64,000 bases of DNA from Jonquetella anthropi DSM 22815 (GTDB taxonomy: Bacteria > Synergistota > Synergistia > Synergistales > Dethiosulfovibrionaceae): the NCBI RefSeq assembly GCF_000237805.1, contig NZ_CM001376.1, positions 1,106,349 through 1,170,348 on the forward strand, given 5' to 3'. Positions 8,944 to 18,054 of the stretch are shown here, piece by piece. The stretch's first letter is position 1, and every line of letters begins with the position of its first letter. A model generated the notes under the pieces. That model saw only the letters and a list, made by a program, of their open reading frames with translations. It did not search any database and had not been told where the DNA came from. The translations under genes and the position numbers were made by a program.

Positions 8944-9966
8944 CTACCTACTTGACGCTGTGTACTTCATGCCGGAGAGCATGTCCAGCTTCCGCGGCTG
9001 GTGCTCGGCTGTCAGAAAGCGAACCGTGCCGCTCTTTGACCTCATGACCAGCGAGCTGGTGACGATTCTCGCGCCGTCATAGCGGACGCCGGACAAAAAG
9101 TCGCCGTCGGTAATGCCCGTGGCGGCAAAAAACACGTCGTCGCTCGACACCAAGTCGTCCAGCCTGATGATCCGATCCATATCAAAGCCGTCCTTGAGGG
9201 CCGACGCAAGCTGCCCTTCGTTCTTCGCCCAGAGGCGGCACTCCATGGCACCGCCCAGCGCCTTGACCGCGCAGGCGGTAATGACGGCTTCCGGCGTGCC
9301 GCCAATTCCCATGAGCAGGTCGGCGCCGCGCTCGGTCTTGCAGGTCAGAAGCGCTCCGCCGATGTCGCCGTCCGGAATCAGCTTGATTCGCGCGCCGACG
9401 GACCGGATTTCTTCGATGAGTTTCTCGTGCCGCGGACGGTCCAAAACTACGACGGTCACGTCGCCGACCGCTTTGTGCTTGGCTTCGGCCACGCGGCGCA
9501 CGTTCTCAGCCGGGCCGACGGTGATGTCGATGGCGTCCTTGGCCTCGGGGCCAGTCACCAGTTTGTCCATGTAGAAAACGCTTTTCGGGTTGAACATCGT
9601 CCCTCTCGGAGCCCCGGCAACCACGCTGATAGCGCCGCTGAGCCCCATGGCCGTCAGACGGGTGCCGTCGATCGGGTCAACGGCGATGTCAATCGGTACG
9701 CCCTTGCCCGTGCCGAGCTTCTCGCCGTTGAACAGCATCGGTGCCTCGTCCTTTTCGCCTTCGCCGATGACGACTATGCCGTCCATATCGACTGTGTTCA
9801 GCATGTACCGCATGGCCGAAACGGCCGCGCCGTCGGCGGCGTTCTTGTCGCCCCGGCCCATCCAGCGGCCAGCCAACATGGCAGCCGCTTCCGTCCCGCG
9901 GCAAAACTCAAGTGCTAAGTTTCTATCCGGCGCAGAACCGTTTCCAACCCCAAAAAGGCTTTCCAT
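8944..9966 (-). CDS. glpX: fructose-1,6-bisphosphatase class II
   Basis: Gluconeogenic phosphatase of the GlpX family. 340 residues; metal and substrate motifs are visible: VIGEGEKDEAPML near residue 60, DPIDGTRL near 87 and ADLLMGIGGTPEAVI in the C-terminal half. The open frame extends upstream to 10233 inside purB, but the start is set at 9966, where MESLFGVGNG opens the conserved fold and GGAGGAACTGGG gives an excellent ribosome binding site. It is the last gene of the tmk-to-glpX run, 13 bases after purB. Confidence 0.94.
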   Translation of the reverse strand: MESLFGVGNGSAPDRNLALEFCRGTEAAAMLAGRWMGRGDKNAADGAAVSAMRYMLNTVDMDGIVVIGEGEKDEAPMLFNGEKLGTGKGVPIDIAVDPIDGTRLTAMGLSGAISVVAGAPRGTMFNPKSVFYMDKLVTGPEAKDAIDITVGPAENVRRVAEAKHKAVGDVTVVVLDRPRHEKLIEEIRSVGARIKLIPDGDIGGALLTCKTERGADLLMGIGGTPEAVITACAVKALGGAMECRLWAKNEGQLASALKDGFDMDRIIRLDDLVSSDDVFFAATGITDGDFLSGVRYDGARIVTSSLVMRSKSGTVRFLTAEHQPRKLDMLSGMKYTASSR

Positions 9967-9979
9967 CCCAGTTCCTCCT

Positions 9980-11308
9980 TCAGCAGAGCCGTCCCGCGGC
10001 GGGAAGGCTTTCCGGCGCGGCGAACCGGCCGAAAATTTCGTCCACGTACCTAAAGTAATAGTCGTCCGTAAAGAGCTCGGCCAGTTCGTCCCGGCTGATA
10101 CGCCCGGCCAGCAGCTCGTCGGAAGCCAGCAGGTCAAGGAAGTGCCCCTCCCCCTCCCAAACGGCCATGGCGTTGCGCTGAACCGCTTTGTAGGCGTCCT
10201 CCCGCCGAATCCCGAACCGCTCGACCAGCTCAAGAAGCACCCGCTGGCTGTAAACCAAGCCGCCGGTGAGTTTGAGGTTACGCTCCATCCGCTCTGGGAA
10301 AACGTTCAGTCCGTTCAGCACGCCGGTCAGAGTTTTCAGCATGTAGTGGCACAGGTGGAAGCCGTCCGGCCAGATAATCCGCTCGTTGGATGAGTGGCTG
10401 ATATCCCGTTCGTGCCACAGGGCGACGTTCTCTTCTGACGTCAGGACGAACGCCCGAAGCAGCCGGGCCATGCCGCAGATCCGCTCCGACAGGATGGGAT
10501 TTTTCTTGTGAGGCATAGCCGACGAACCTTTCTGCCCCTTTTTAAACGGCTCTGTCGCCTCAAGAACCTCGGTGCGCTGCAGGTGACGCAGCTCTGTGGC
10601 GATCCGCTCCATGGTCGCCCCCAGCTGAGACAACGCGAACATCACGGTGCAGTGCCGATCTCGCTGGACGATCTGAGTCGACACCGGATCGGGGGTCAGT
10701 CCCAGCTCGGCGCAGACCCGCTCTTCGATGACCGGCGGACAATGGGCGTACGTCCCCACGGCGCCGGATATCTTGCCCACGGAAATTTCTTCCCTGGCAA
10801 AGGCCAGCCGCCGCCTGTCCCGAAGCAGCTGGGAGTACCAGGTGAGGACTTTCAGGCCGAAGGTGATGGGCTCGGCGTGAACCCCGTGGCTTCGCCCCAC
10901 CTCGGGCGTGTACTTGTGAGCCTGAGCCAGTTTCCATACCGCTTCCAACAACTTCAGCAACGCTTGGTCGATCACGTCCAGCGCCTCGCGAAGCCGAAGC
11001 GACGACGCGGTGTCCACCACGTCGCTGCTGGTGAGTCCCAGATGGACGAAACGGCCGGCCGGACCGATTCTCTCGGCAACGCACGACACGAACGCGATCA
11101 CGTCGTGATGGACCTCCGCCTCAATCTCCAGAACCCGCGCCACGTCAAAGCCGCTTTTCTCCTCGATGGTTTTCAGGTCCTCGGGCGGCAGAAGCCCCTG
11201 CTTTGCCCAAGCCCGACAGGCTGCCAGCTCAACGCGGAGCCAGCTGCGATATTGGTTCTCCAGCGACCAGATGGACGACATTTCCGGCGTTTCATACCGT
11301 GGAATCAT
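9980..11308 (-). CDS. purB: adenylosuccinate lyase
   Basis: Fumarase/aspartase superfamily enzyme acting twice in purine synthesis (SAICAR to AICAR, adenylosuccinate to AMP). 442 residues with the superfamily signature SSAMPHKKNP at 262-271, TSSDVVDTA near 93-101, and the histidine of RSHGVHAEP at 141. It lies between ftsY and glpX with short gaps (16 and 13 bases) in an operon of unrelated housekeeping genes. Confidence 0.96.
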   Translation of the reverse strand: MIPRYETPEMSSIWSLENQYRSWLRVELAACRAWAKQGLLPPEDLKTIEEKSGFDVARVLEIEAEVHHDVIAFVSCVAERIGPAGRFVHLGLTSSDVVDTASSLRLREALDVIDQALLKLLEAVWKLAQAHKYTPEVGRSHGVHAEPITFGLKVLTWYSQLLRDRRRLAFAREEISVGKISGAVGTYAHCPPVIEERVCAELGLTPDPVSTQIVQRDRHCTVMFALSQLGATMERIATELRHLQRTEVLEATEPFKKGQKGSSAMPHKKNPILSERICGMARLLRAFVLTSEENVALWHERDISHSSNERIIWPDGFHLCHYMLKTLTGVLNGLNVFPERMERNLKLTGGLVYSQRVLLELVERFGIRREDAYKAVQRNAMAVWEGEGHFLDLLASDELLAGRISRDELAELFTDDYYFRYVDEIFGRFAAPESLPAAGRLC

Positions 11309-11324
11309 TGTGCGCCTCCAGAAT

Positions 11325-12254
11325 TTACTCTTTTTCTCCCGCTAAACCCAACAGCCCGCGAACAAAAGACTCCGGCTCGAAGAGCGCCAGATCGGCCACC
11401 CCTTCGCCCACCCCGACGTACCTGACCGGGACGCCCAACTTCTCGGTGATCGACAGGACGACGCCGCCTTTGGCGGTGTTGTCGTATTTTGCCAGAACTG
11501 CGCCGGTCAGCGGTGCGACCTGACCGAACAGGTCGGCTTGGACGAACGCGTTCTGGCCGATCATCGCGTCAAGGACGATGAGCGTTTCCACGTGGTCCTT
11601 CCCGACTGCCCGCTCGACGACACGCCAGATTTTGCCCAGCTCAGCCATCAGGTTCTGCCGAGACTGGAGCCGCCCGGCCGTGTCGACGATGAGAAGCCGA
11701 GCGCCGGCGGCCTGAGCGGCGGTAATCCCGTCGAACGCCACGGACGCGGGATCGCTTCCGGGCTTCTGGGCCACCACTCTGACGCCGCACCTTTCTCCCC
11801 AGACTTGAAGCTGTTCGCTCGCTCCGGCGCGGAACGTGTCTGACGCGGCCATCATCACTTTGTGACCGGCCTTGACGAACTGACAGGCCAGTTTCCCAGC
11901 AGTCGTCGTCTTGCCGCTGCCGTTGACCCCCACCATGACGCAGACGTTCAAACCGCTGGCCAGCCGCAGCGGCTGACCTGTCCCGTCGGCGGCAGAAAGG
12001 CGGGCTACCAGAAGGCGGGCAAACGCCTCTAAAAGCTCATCAGCCCGTTTGATGCCCTCCCGCCGGCCCGTTTCCTTCAGGCTGGCTACCAGCTCCTCTG
12101 CGGTATCGACGCCCGCGTCGCCCACGATGAGAGTTTCTTCCAAATCATCCCAAAACTGGGGCGTGATGTCGCTGCGGGTGAAAAGACGGGTCAGTGACCC
12201 GCTCCAACGCCGTCTCACGTCGCTGAGCCGGTCAAAAAATCCTCCAAAAACCAC
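11325..12254 (-). CDS. ftsY: signal recognition particle receptor FtsY
   Basis: SRP GTPase that docks ribosome-nascent chain complexes at the membrane. 309 residues: short N domain, then the G domain with P-loop GVNGSGKT (109-116), DTFRAGA and DTAGR motifs. The G4 region reads AKYDNTAKGG instead of the commoner TKLDGTAKGG. It lacks the long acidic A domain of enterobacterial FtsY. It ends 16 bases before purB and starts 4 bases after the ricT stop. Confidence 0.95.
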   Translation of the reverse strand: MVFGGFFDRLSDVRRRWSGSLTRLFTRSDITPQFWDDLEETLIVGDAGVDTAEELVASLKETGRREGIKRADELLEAFARLLVARLSAADGTGQPLRLASGLNVCVMVGVNGSGKTTTAGKLACQFVKAGHKVMMAASDTFRAGASEQLQVWGERCGVRVVAQKPGSDPASVAFDGITAAQAAGARLLIVDTAGRLQSRQNLMAELGKIWRVVERAVGKDHVETLIVLDAMIGQNAFVQADLFGQVAPLTGAVLAKYDNTAKGGVVLSITEKLGVPVRYVGVGEGVADLALFEPESFVRGLLGLAGEKE

Positions 12255-12258
12255 TTGG

Positions 12259-13509
12259 TTACCGCCCTTCCCCAGCCGGCTTGCCGGCTGGACGAGGTCT
12301 TGGCCGACGGCGGCGCTGAGAGCCGCCTGAGGGCGTCTGCATTCCCCCGACGCTCACGCCAGAGCGAGCCCCTCCGTCAGGCCGGCGGTTTCCTGCTGCC
12401 TTTTGTTCCGGCTGACTGTCTGAGCTTCCTCCCAACGGCTTACGGCGCCGGCGGTCCGAAGCTCTTCTTGGGTCATCTTCTTTGAACTGCGACGGCTCGG
12501 GCTTTTTCAGGGGCGCAGATTCCGGCTCGCCGCAACTTTGCTCAGGCGCGGCCCCGACCTTGAGCGGGCAGCTGCAGCCGCAGCACCGAGAGGGCTGGCT
12601 TTCGAGGGCTTTGCCGTCGACGTCCAAGCCGTGAGCTTCGTTGTCCCAAACTTGGCCGGACTGAACGGCGGCCTTAAAGTCGGGGAAGATCTTGACAGGT
12701 ATTGAGAAAAAGCCCGTCGGGCCTTTTATTTGGCACGTCAGCCGGGCCACGTCGATGCTTGAAAGCACGTACGTGGCTTCGGCGTTTTTCACCTTGCTGC
12801 CCGGCGCGGGCAGGTGACTCCAAACTTCGTGATACGTGCTCTGCTCGTAGGACATGCAGCACATGAGCCGGCCGCACAGGCCGGAGATCTTCGTCGGGTT
12901 CAGGCTCAGGTTCTGCTCTTTCACCATGCGGATGCCGATGGGCATAAAGGTATGAAGCCAGTAGCTGCAGCAACAAGGCCGACCGCAGGGGCCAAGCCCT
13001 CCGGCCACTTTTGCCTCGTCACGGGCGCCGATCTGCCGAAGCTCTATCCGGGTGCGGAACTCCCGGGCCAAGTCGCGGACGTACGCCCGAAAGTCGATCC
13101 GGCCTTCGGACGTAAAGTACAGGTACAGTTTTTTTCGTTCGGTCAGGTACTCCACGTCCACCAGCTTCATTTCCAGCTGGTGACCTTCTAAGAGCCTGCG
13201 GGACGTGACGAGAGCGCTTTCCTCTTCCCGGCGGAGTTCTTCCTGTTCGGCCATCTGCTCGACTGTTGGTATGCCTAAAAAGCTCACTTCGTGAAGCTGA
13301 CTGTCGCTCGTGCCCTTTTCGCCGCTTTCGGCCTGTTGGCGGTAGGCTTCCGCCTGGCTTTCCGACAGCGGCCCTACGACGGTGCCTATTTCCGTTCCCC
13401 TGGGCGTCTCGATGAAAACCGGCGACTGCCTGACTAGAGAGACGTCATCTTCCACGACGAGACGGCCTAAAAATCGAGGCTTGCCGTAAATCGTCAAAAA
13501 CGTATTCAC
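12259..13509 (-). CDS. ricT: PSP1-domain protein of the RicT/YaaT family
   Basis: RicT-type protein; in Bacillus it belongs to the Fe-S containing RicAFT complex that stimulates RNase Y processing and phosphorelay activity. The PSP1 core (about residues 90-270) has the characteristic cysteine clusters: GPCGRPCCCSYWL, GLCGRLMCCMSYE, and a later CCGCSC. After about residue 320 the 416-residue protein turns into a disordered Arg/Pro/Gly/Ser-rich tail of roughly 95 residues, longer than in most relatives and possibly nucleic-acid binding. GTG start with GGGAGG 8-9 bases upstream, inside the end of holB (65-base overlap). Confidence 0.9.
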   Translation of the reverse strand: MNTFLTIYGKPRFLGRLVVEDDVSLVRQSPVFIETPRGTEIGTVVGPLSESQAEAYRQQAESGEKGTSDSQLHEVSFLGIPTVEQMAEQEELRREEESALVTSRRLLEGHQLEMKLVDVEYLTERKKLYLYFTSEGRIDFRAYVRDLAREFRTRIELRQIGARDEAKVAGGLGPCGRPCCCSYWLHTFMPIGIRMVKEQNLSLNPTKISGLCGRLMCCMSYEQSTYHEVWSHLPAPGSKVKNAEATYVLSSIDVARLTCQIKGPTGFFSIPVKIFPDFKAAVQSGQVWDNEAHGLDVDGKALESQPSRCCGCSCPLKVGAAPEQSCGEPESAPLKKPEPSQFKEDDPRRASDRRRRKPLGGSSDSQPEQKAAGNRRPDGGARSGVSVGGMQTPSGGSQRRRRPRPRPAGKPAGEGR

Positions 13510-14242
13510 ACGGGTAATCCTCCCTCATGATGAGAACCAGCAGATCGGCCCACTGGGATGACGACAGATGGGCGTTTCGAGCCGTCTGGGATATCTGAGA
13601 CAACACGGACGCGCGGCGCAGGTCCCCTCGGGCCTGACACCAAGCCGCCCAGCCGGCCGTTTCCCGCTGCCATTCCTCAGCCGCCTTCGCTGCCGACTGG
13701 ACAAGCCACTCGGCCCACTGGGCGTCGCTTGACGGCGGCTCAGCAGGCTCGGATACGTCCTGTCCCTGTAATGATAACATCCAGGCCCGACTGTGCAAGG
13801 TGTCCGACAAATTCGGCGTGGAAGAAACAAAACACAGCCGCCCGCGGGGCGGCGGTTCCTCGGTTATTTTCAGCAGGCTGTTTGCCGCCGGCGGGAGCAG
13901 CTCATCGGCCCGCCAGACCGTCAACAGCCGATACGGAGCCGCCACCGGAGCCAACCCGAGAGCCAGAGCCCCTTGGCGGCATTCGTCAATCGTCATGGCT
14001 TTGGCGGCATCCTGCTGGACGATCCAGTCCGGGTGAGTACTCCCGTCCCAGCACCGACAGCTGGGACAGCGGCCGCAGTTCGTCCCTTCAAGGCAAAGGA
14101 CCCGTCGGGCATAGTCCTCGGCGGCCCGTTCGGCTAGGCCCTCGGACGCCAAAAGCCACAGGGCCTGAGGAACCCGTCCGCCCCTGATCAGCTCGGCCAG
14201 CTTTTGCCACCTGACGCTTGCCTCAAGCTCCCGAAGGGCCAT
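13445..14242 (-). CDS. holB: DNA polymerase III delta' subunit
   Basis: Clamp-loader subunit related to DnaX. 265 residues; the zinc-binding CGRCPSCRCW segment is present near residues 56-65 and the LKITEEPP helix near 122. The Walker A loop is degenerate (ASEGLAERAA in place of GxxGxGKT), as expected for delta', which does not hydrolyse ATP. Its ATG overlaps the tmk stop by one base (TGATG) and its 3' end overlaps ricT by 65 bases. The order tmk-holB-ricT is conserved in many bacteria and supports the call. Confidence 0.88.
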   Translation of the reverse strand: MALRELEASVRWQKLAELIRGGRVPQALWLLASEGLAERAAEDYARRVLCLEGTNCGRCPSCRCWDGSTHPDWIVQQDAAKAMTIDECRQGALALGLAPVAAPYRLLTVWRADELLPPAANSLLKITEEPPPRGRLCFVSSTPNLSDTLHSRAWMLSLQGQDVSEPAEPPSSDAQWAEWLVQSAAKAAEEWQRETAGWAAWCQARGDLRRASVLSQISQTARNAHLSSSQWADLLVLIMREDYPCEYVFDDLRQASIFRPSRRGR

Positions 14243-14844
14243 CAGAACTGAACGCCCCTCTGCCGAAGGGCGTTAACCATTTGCTCGGTCACGTCGGCTT
14301 CGCTCTGAGCGCCGTCGATCCTGACGATTCGCCCAGTCTCGCGGGACAACTCGGCAAACCCTTGGGCGATCCGTCGGTGAAACGCCAGCTCCTGCGCCTC
14401 AAAACGGTCGCAGCCGCCTCGGCTCGCCCGACGACTTAGAGCCAGCTCCACCGGCAGGTCGAACCAAAGCGTCACTTCGGGCTGAGGAAGGCCGCACCAG
14501 TCGATCAGGGCCTCGACCTTCTCCCGATCAAGTCCTCGCCCCCAGCACTGATACGCGAGAGTTGAGTCGTTGTACCGCTCACAGATGACCGTCTCCCCTC
14601 GGCGGAGCGCCGGCAGGATGACTTTCGAGGCGTGTTCGCACCGATCGGCCACGAACAGCAGAACTTCGGTCCAGCTGCCGCAAAGGCCGCCGTGAAGCAG
14701 CAGCTCGCGCAGCGCCCCGCCTTCGGGCCAGCCGCCGGGCTCACGGGTGCGCACAACGTCTCTCCGCTCGGCCAGCAGATTCGCCAGCAGGGCGGCCTGA
14801 GTGGATTTCCCGCAGCCGTCTATTCCTTCAAGGGTGATAAACAT
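14242..14844 (-). CDS. tmk: thymidylate kinase
   Basis: Phosphorylates dTMP to dTDP. 200 residues with P-loop EGIDGCGKST near the N-terminus, TREPGG, the DRCEH-type segment, and a LID region RASRGGCDRFE. Length is typical. First gene of the minus-strand run tmk-holB-ricT-ftsY-purB-glpX; divergent from the M18 aminopeptidase gene. Confidence 0.95.
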   Translation of the reverse strand: MFITLEGIDGCGKSTQAALLANLLAERRDVVRTREPGGWPEGGALRELLLHGGLCGSWTEVLLFVADRCEHASKVILPALRRGETVICERYNDSTLAYQCWGRGLDREKVEALIDWCGLPQPEVTLWFDLPVELALSRRASRGGCDRFEAQELAFHRRIAQGFAELSRETGRIVRIDGAQSEADVTEQMVNALRQRGVQF

Positions 14845-14946
14845 GAACTCGCCTCCGGTTTACGGACTGGAACGGCCTCCTCTGAAGGCGTATACTCGTC
14901 TGTGGCAAGCCTTCTGTGAACAAACGCTGAGGAGGTCAGAAACGAC

Positions 14947-16329
14947 ATGGGAGAAGAGAAAAAGAAAGATCTGATGAAAGGCTGGGCCCGCTACGACGGC
15001 TCGGAGAAACTCGAACCTCGGGCTAAGGGGCTGATGGACTTCGTGGGCCGGTGCAAGACCGAGCGGGAAGTCGTCAGGTATTTGGAGGAAAAGGCAAAGT
15101 CGCTGGGCGCTGCCGCCTTGGAAGAGGGCGCCCCCGCCAGCCCCGGCTCCGCGCTGTACATGAACTGGAAGGGCCGGGCCTTCGCTTTGGTCCGCGTCGG
15201 CCGTCTTCCGGTCAGCTTGGGGCTCAACTTTATTATCTCACACGCCGACGCGCCGCGGGTGGACGTCAAACAGCGGCCGCTGTACGAAAAGGACAACATC
15301 GCCATGTTCGACTGCCACTATTACGGCGGAATCAAGAAGTACCAGTGGACCAACGTGCCTCTGGCCCTGCACGGTGAAATTCACCGCCACGGGGAAACGC
15401 TTCCCGTCGTCGTCGGCGAGGACGCTGCGGACCCGGTTTTCATTTTCCCCGACCTGGAGCCCCACATCGATCGGAACATGAACGACCGTAAGGCGTCTGA
15501 GACGGTTGACGCGGAAAATTTGGACGCCATCGTGGCGCACCGGCCGAACGACGGCGAGATCTCAGCCGCCCTGTCGGCAGTCCTCAAAGACCGGTTTGGC
15601 CTTGACGACAGCTCGTTCGCTTCCGCCGACTTAGCGCTCGTTCCCGCCGGGCCGGCCCGGGAAGTGGGATTTGACCGGGGGCTGGTTGGCGCCTACGGCT
15701 TGGACGACCGAATCTGCGCCTGCGCCACCCTCGAAGCCTGGCAGGCCATGACCGAAACGCCCGATCGGACCGCCGTCCTGATGGTGATGGACAAAGAGGA
15801 GATCGGCAGCCAGAGCATCGGCGGCGCCGAAGGCGCGTTCGTCGAACAGCTGGCGCTGGAGCTGCTCCACGCGGCTAAAGAGCCGGCCGACAGCCTGTCG
15901 CTCCGCCGCTGTCTCAGCAAGAGCGTCGCGCTGAGCGCCGACGTCACGTCGGGCCGCAACCCGCTGTACGACAGCTACTACGTGAGAGATCAGCAGGCTC
16001 TGATGGGGAACGGCGTGGGCATCATCAAGTTCTCCGGCTCCGGCGGCAAGGTATCGGCCAACGAGGCGCGTGGCGAGATCGCCGCTGAGTTTATCGAAAT
16101 TCTTGACCGCCGGAATATCCCATGGCAGTGCGGCAGCTTCGGCCGGATCGACAAGGCAGGCGGCGGCACGCTGGCCCGGTACTTGGCCCAAAAGGGAATC
16201 GACACGGTCGACTGCGGCCCGGCGCTGCTTTCCATGCACTCGCCGTTTGAGCTGGCCAGCAAGGCGGACTACGCCGCGCTGTGCGACGCCTACCTGGCGT
16301 TCTTCCAAGAGATGACCGCCCCCAAATAA
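14947..16329 (+). CDS. M18 family zinc aminopeptidase
   Basis: Dinuclear zinc aminopeptidase of the aspartyl-aminopeptidase family, cytoplasmic peptide turnover. 460 residues with the metal-ligand motifs ISHADAPR (about residue 97), MDKEEIGSQS (about 280) and the C-terminal SMHSPFE. Start ATG with GAGGAGGTC upstream. Monocistronic: divergent from tmk with a possible -10 (TATACT at 14891-14896) and a strong terminator directly after the stop. Confidence 0.93.
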   Translation: MGEEKKKDLMKGWARYDGSEKLEPRAKGLMDFVGRCKTEREVVRYLEEKAKSLGAAALEEGAPASPGSALYMNWKGRAFALVRVGRLPVSLGLNFIISHADAPRVDVKQRPLYEKDNIAMFDCHYYGGIKKYQWTNVPLALHGEIHRHGETLPVVVGEDAADPVFIFPDLEPHIDRNMNDRKASETVDAENLDAIVAHRPNDGEISAALSAVLKDRFGLDDSSFASADLALVPAGPAREVGFDRGLVGAYGLDDRICACATLEAWQAMTETPDRTAVLMVMDKEEIGSQSIGGAEGAFVEQLALELLHAAKEPADSLSLRRCLSKSVALSADVTSGRNPLYDSYYVRDQQALMGNGVGIIKFSGSGGKVSANEARGEIAAEFIEILDRRNIPWQCGSFGRIDKAGGGTLARYLAQKGIDTVDCGPALLSMHSPFELASKADYAALCDAYLAFFQEMTAPK

Positions 16330-16343
16330 GCGGACAAAACAAG

Positions 16344-16371
16344 CCGAGGAGCTTTCGCTCCTCGGTTTTTT
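16344..16371 (+). terminator. terminator between convergent M18 and S55 peptidase genes
   Basis: Perfect 9-bp stem CCGAGGAGC / GCTCCTCGG with a TTTC loop and six T (16366-16371). On the minus strand the hairpin is followed by CTTGTTTTGT, so it may also end the S55 transcript, whose stop codon lies in the T-run. Confidence 0.9.
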
Positions 16372-18034
16372 ATTTGCCCTTTGGCCCAATAACTAGCGGA
16401 ACAGAGAGTGACCCGTCCACGCTGTACTCGGAACGAAAGACCCGCATGGTTCCCTCGCTCATCTTCGTGCGGCGGATCTCCTGAGCCGACTTGTCGCTGG
16501 GCGTCTCGTCGCCTTCCAGCGAAACGATGACCTCGCATGACCGCTCGGCGTCGGTCAGGTCGGCCAGAAATTCCTTCAGGGACGACGGCCGGCTGCTTCC
16601 CTCGCTGCCGGAGTCGGCGGCTTCGTTGTCCAGCTGGCCGCCTCGAGCCAGAACAGTGCAGGAGCCTTCCCAGTCTTCCGGCACGACGAAGTCAAACTTC
16701 TTCACCGTCGGCTTGCCGCGCCGAGGTCGCATGGTTACAGACACGGTCACCCGTTCGCCTGGAGCTGCCGTTTCGGGCTTCACCTCGACCTTTTCCAAGT
16801 ACAGGACGTTCGTCTCCGGCGTCACGTCCACGTCAAGAGTTACCCCCAGCGGGTGCAGGTCTGAAAACGGGTTCTGGCTCACAGCGTCCACCAACGCCGT
16901 CACTCTGGACGCCAGAAGATCCGACATGCTCTGGGAGTCGGCGATCACGTCGTCCCATTTCCAGCCGGGATAGAAATTCTTGCCATTCAACGACAGGGTG
17001 ATCTTGGCCGTCCCCGGCCCAACCCGGTTCAGCTCCGAGTCGATCACGCCAGCCAGCACGTCGGGCAGTAGAGTCGGCAAAAGGGCCGGAATCGGTGCCA
17101 TCTGAAAGCGGCGGAAAACGTTCAGGTTTTGGCTCTTGTCTTTCAATCGAATTGAAACAGACATCGCCGGTGAAAAACGGCCAAACCACCCGCCGACGCC
17201 CTCAATACGGTCCTGCGTCGCCGTCCCGATCAGCTGCCCTGGGGACGCGAGCTTGAACGGCACGTCCATGCTGGGGATAATATGGTGAATCTTCGCCGTG
17301 CTGACCGGCAGCCGAACCGCCCCGAAGTTCTTCACCTCGTGGCCGAACGCCAGAAAACGTCCATCCCGGCTCACCGCCGAAACGGTGCCAGTCTCTTCCA
17401 CGTCCACGTCGCCCCACGCCAACAGGACGCTGATCGGGTCCCCAGGACGCAGGCGAACGTTCGTCGCCGCGCCCTTCACCTCAGATCCCGACAGGCCGGC
17501 CTGAACCGACACGCCGAGCCGGGAGCTTAACCTCTGCAGGGCGCGGGAGCTCAGCCCCGAAACCGTCAGAGGCCCGGCCAAGGGCTTTTTCCCCAAGGGG
17601 CCGGCCATATCGGACTCAGGATAATCGAAAACGCTCATCATCTCTTCGATGGGCGTCATCTCGGTCAGATCGTGGTCGCTGAACGACCAGTTATATCCGA
17701 TCGCGCCGGCCAGCTTGCCGCCGAAATACACCGGCGAGCCACTCATGCCCGCCGCGATGCCGCCCAGCTTTTTAATGACGTCGCCGCTGGCCCGCAGCAG
17801 GACAAGATGACGGGGCCGGGTCGGCGACGTCACCACGTCCAAAACTTCCACTGGAAACGAGACGATCTTGTTTCCCGGGACAGCGGTCTTGGCGTACCCC
17901 TTCATTCCCCGCTTGAGCTGGGAAACTTTAATGATCGGCTCGTCCGGGATAAACGGAGAAGCCCAAGCCGCAGCCGACAGGGTCAAGCACAGGACGGCGG
18001 CCAGAACTGCAGCGATTTTTCTCAACAAAGTCAT
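16370..18034 (-). CDS. SpoIVB-type S55 family serine peptidase, exported
   Basis: 554 residues. A signal peptide (about 1-25) is followed by the S55 domain: RGMKGYAKT near 42-50, then GGIAAGMSGSPVY at 91-103, whose GMSGSP holds the catalytic serine region, and TPIEEMMSV. In spore formers SpoIVB is secreted into the intermembrane space and cleaves SpoIVFA to trigger sigma-K. No sporulation gene occurs in this window, and the C-terminal ~250 residues (beta-rich, Ser/Gly-rich linker near 460-490) are not part of SpoIVB. Likely an envelope peptidase with another target. It lies 20 bases after prfB and may be cotranscribed with it. Confidence 0.85.
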   Translation of the reverse strand: MTLLRKIAAVLAAVLCLTLSAAAWASPFIPDEPIIKVSQLKRGMKGYAKTAVPGNKIVSFPVEVLDVVTSPTRPRHLVLLRASGDVIKKLGGIAAGMSGSPVYFGGKLAGAIGYNWSFSDHDLTEMTPIEEMMSVFDYPESDMAGPLGKKPLAGPLTVSGLSSRALQRLSSRLGVSVQAGLSGSEVKGAATNVRLRPGDPISVLLAWGDVDVEETGTVSAVSRDGRFLAFGHEVKNFGAVRLPVSTAKIHHIIPSMDVPFKLASPGQLIGTATQDRIEGVGGWFGRFSPAMSVSIRLKDKSQNLNVFRRFQMAPIPALLPTLLPDVLAGVIDSELNRVGPGTAKITLSLNGKNFYPGWKWDDVIADSQSMSDLLASRVTALVDAVSQNPFSDLHPLGVTLDVDVTPETNVLYLEKVEVKPETAAPGERVTVSVTMRPRRGKPTVKKFDFVVPEDWEGSCTVLARGGQLDNEAADSGSEGSSRPSSLKEFLADLTDAERSCEVIVSLEGDETPSDKSAQEIRRTKMSEGTMRVFRSEYSVDGSLSVPLVIGPKGK

Positions 18035-18054
18035 ACTTGAAATACGCCCTTTCT

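Noticed and set aside
9967-10233. Upstream extension of the glpX frame
   Set aside because: Lies inside purB; the ATG at 9966 has a strong ribosome binding site and begins the conserved fold.
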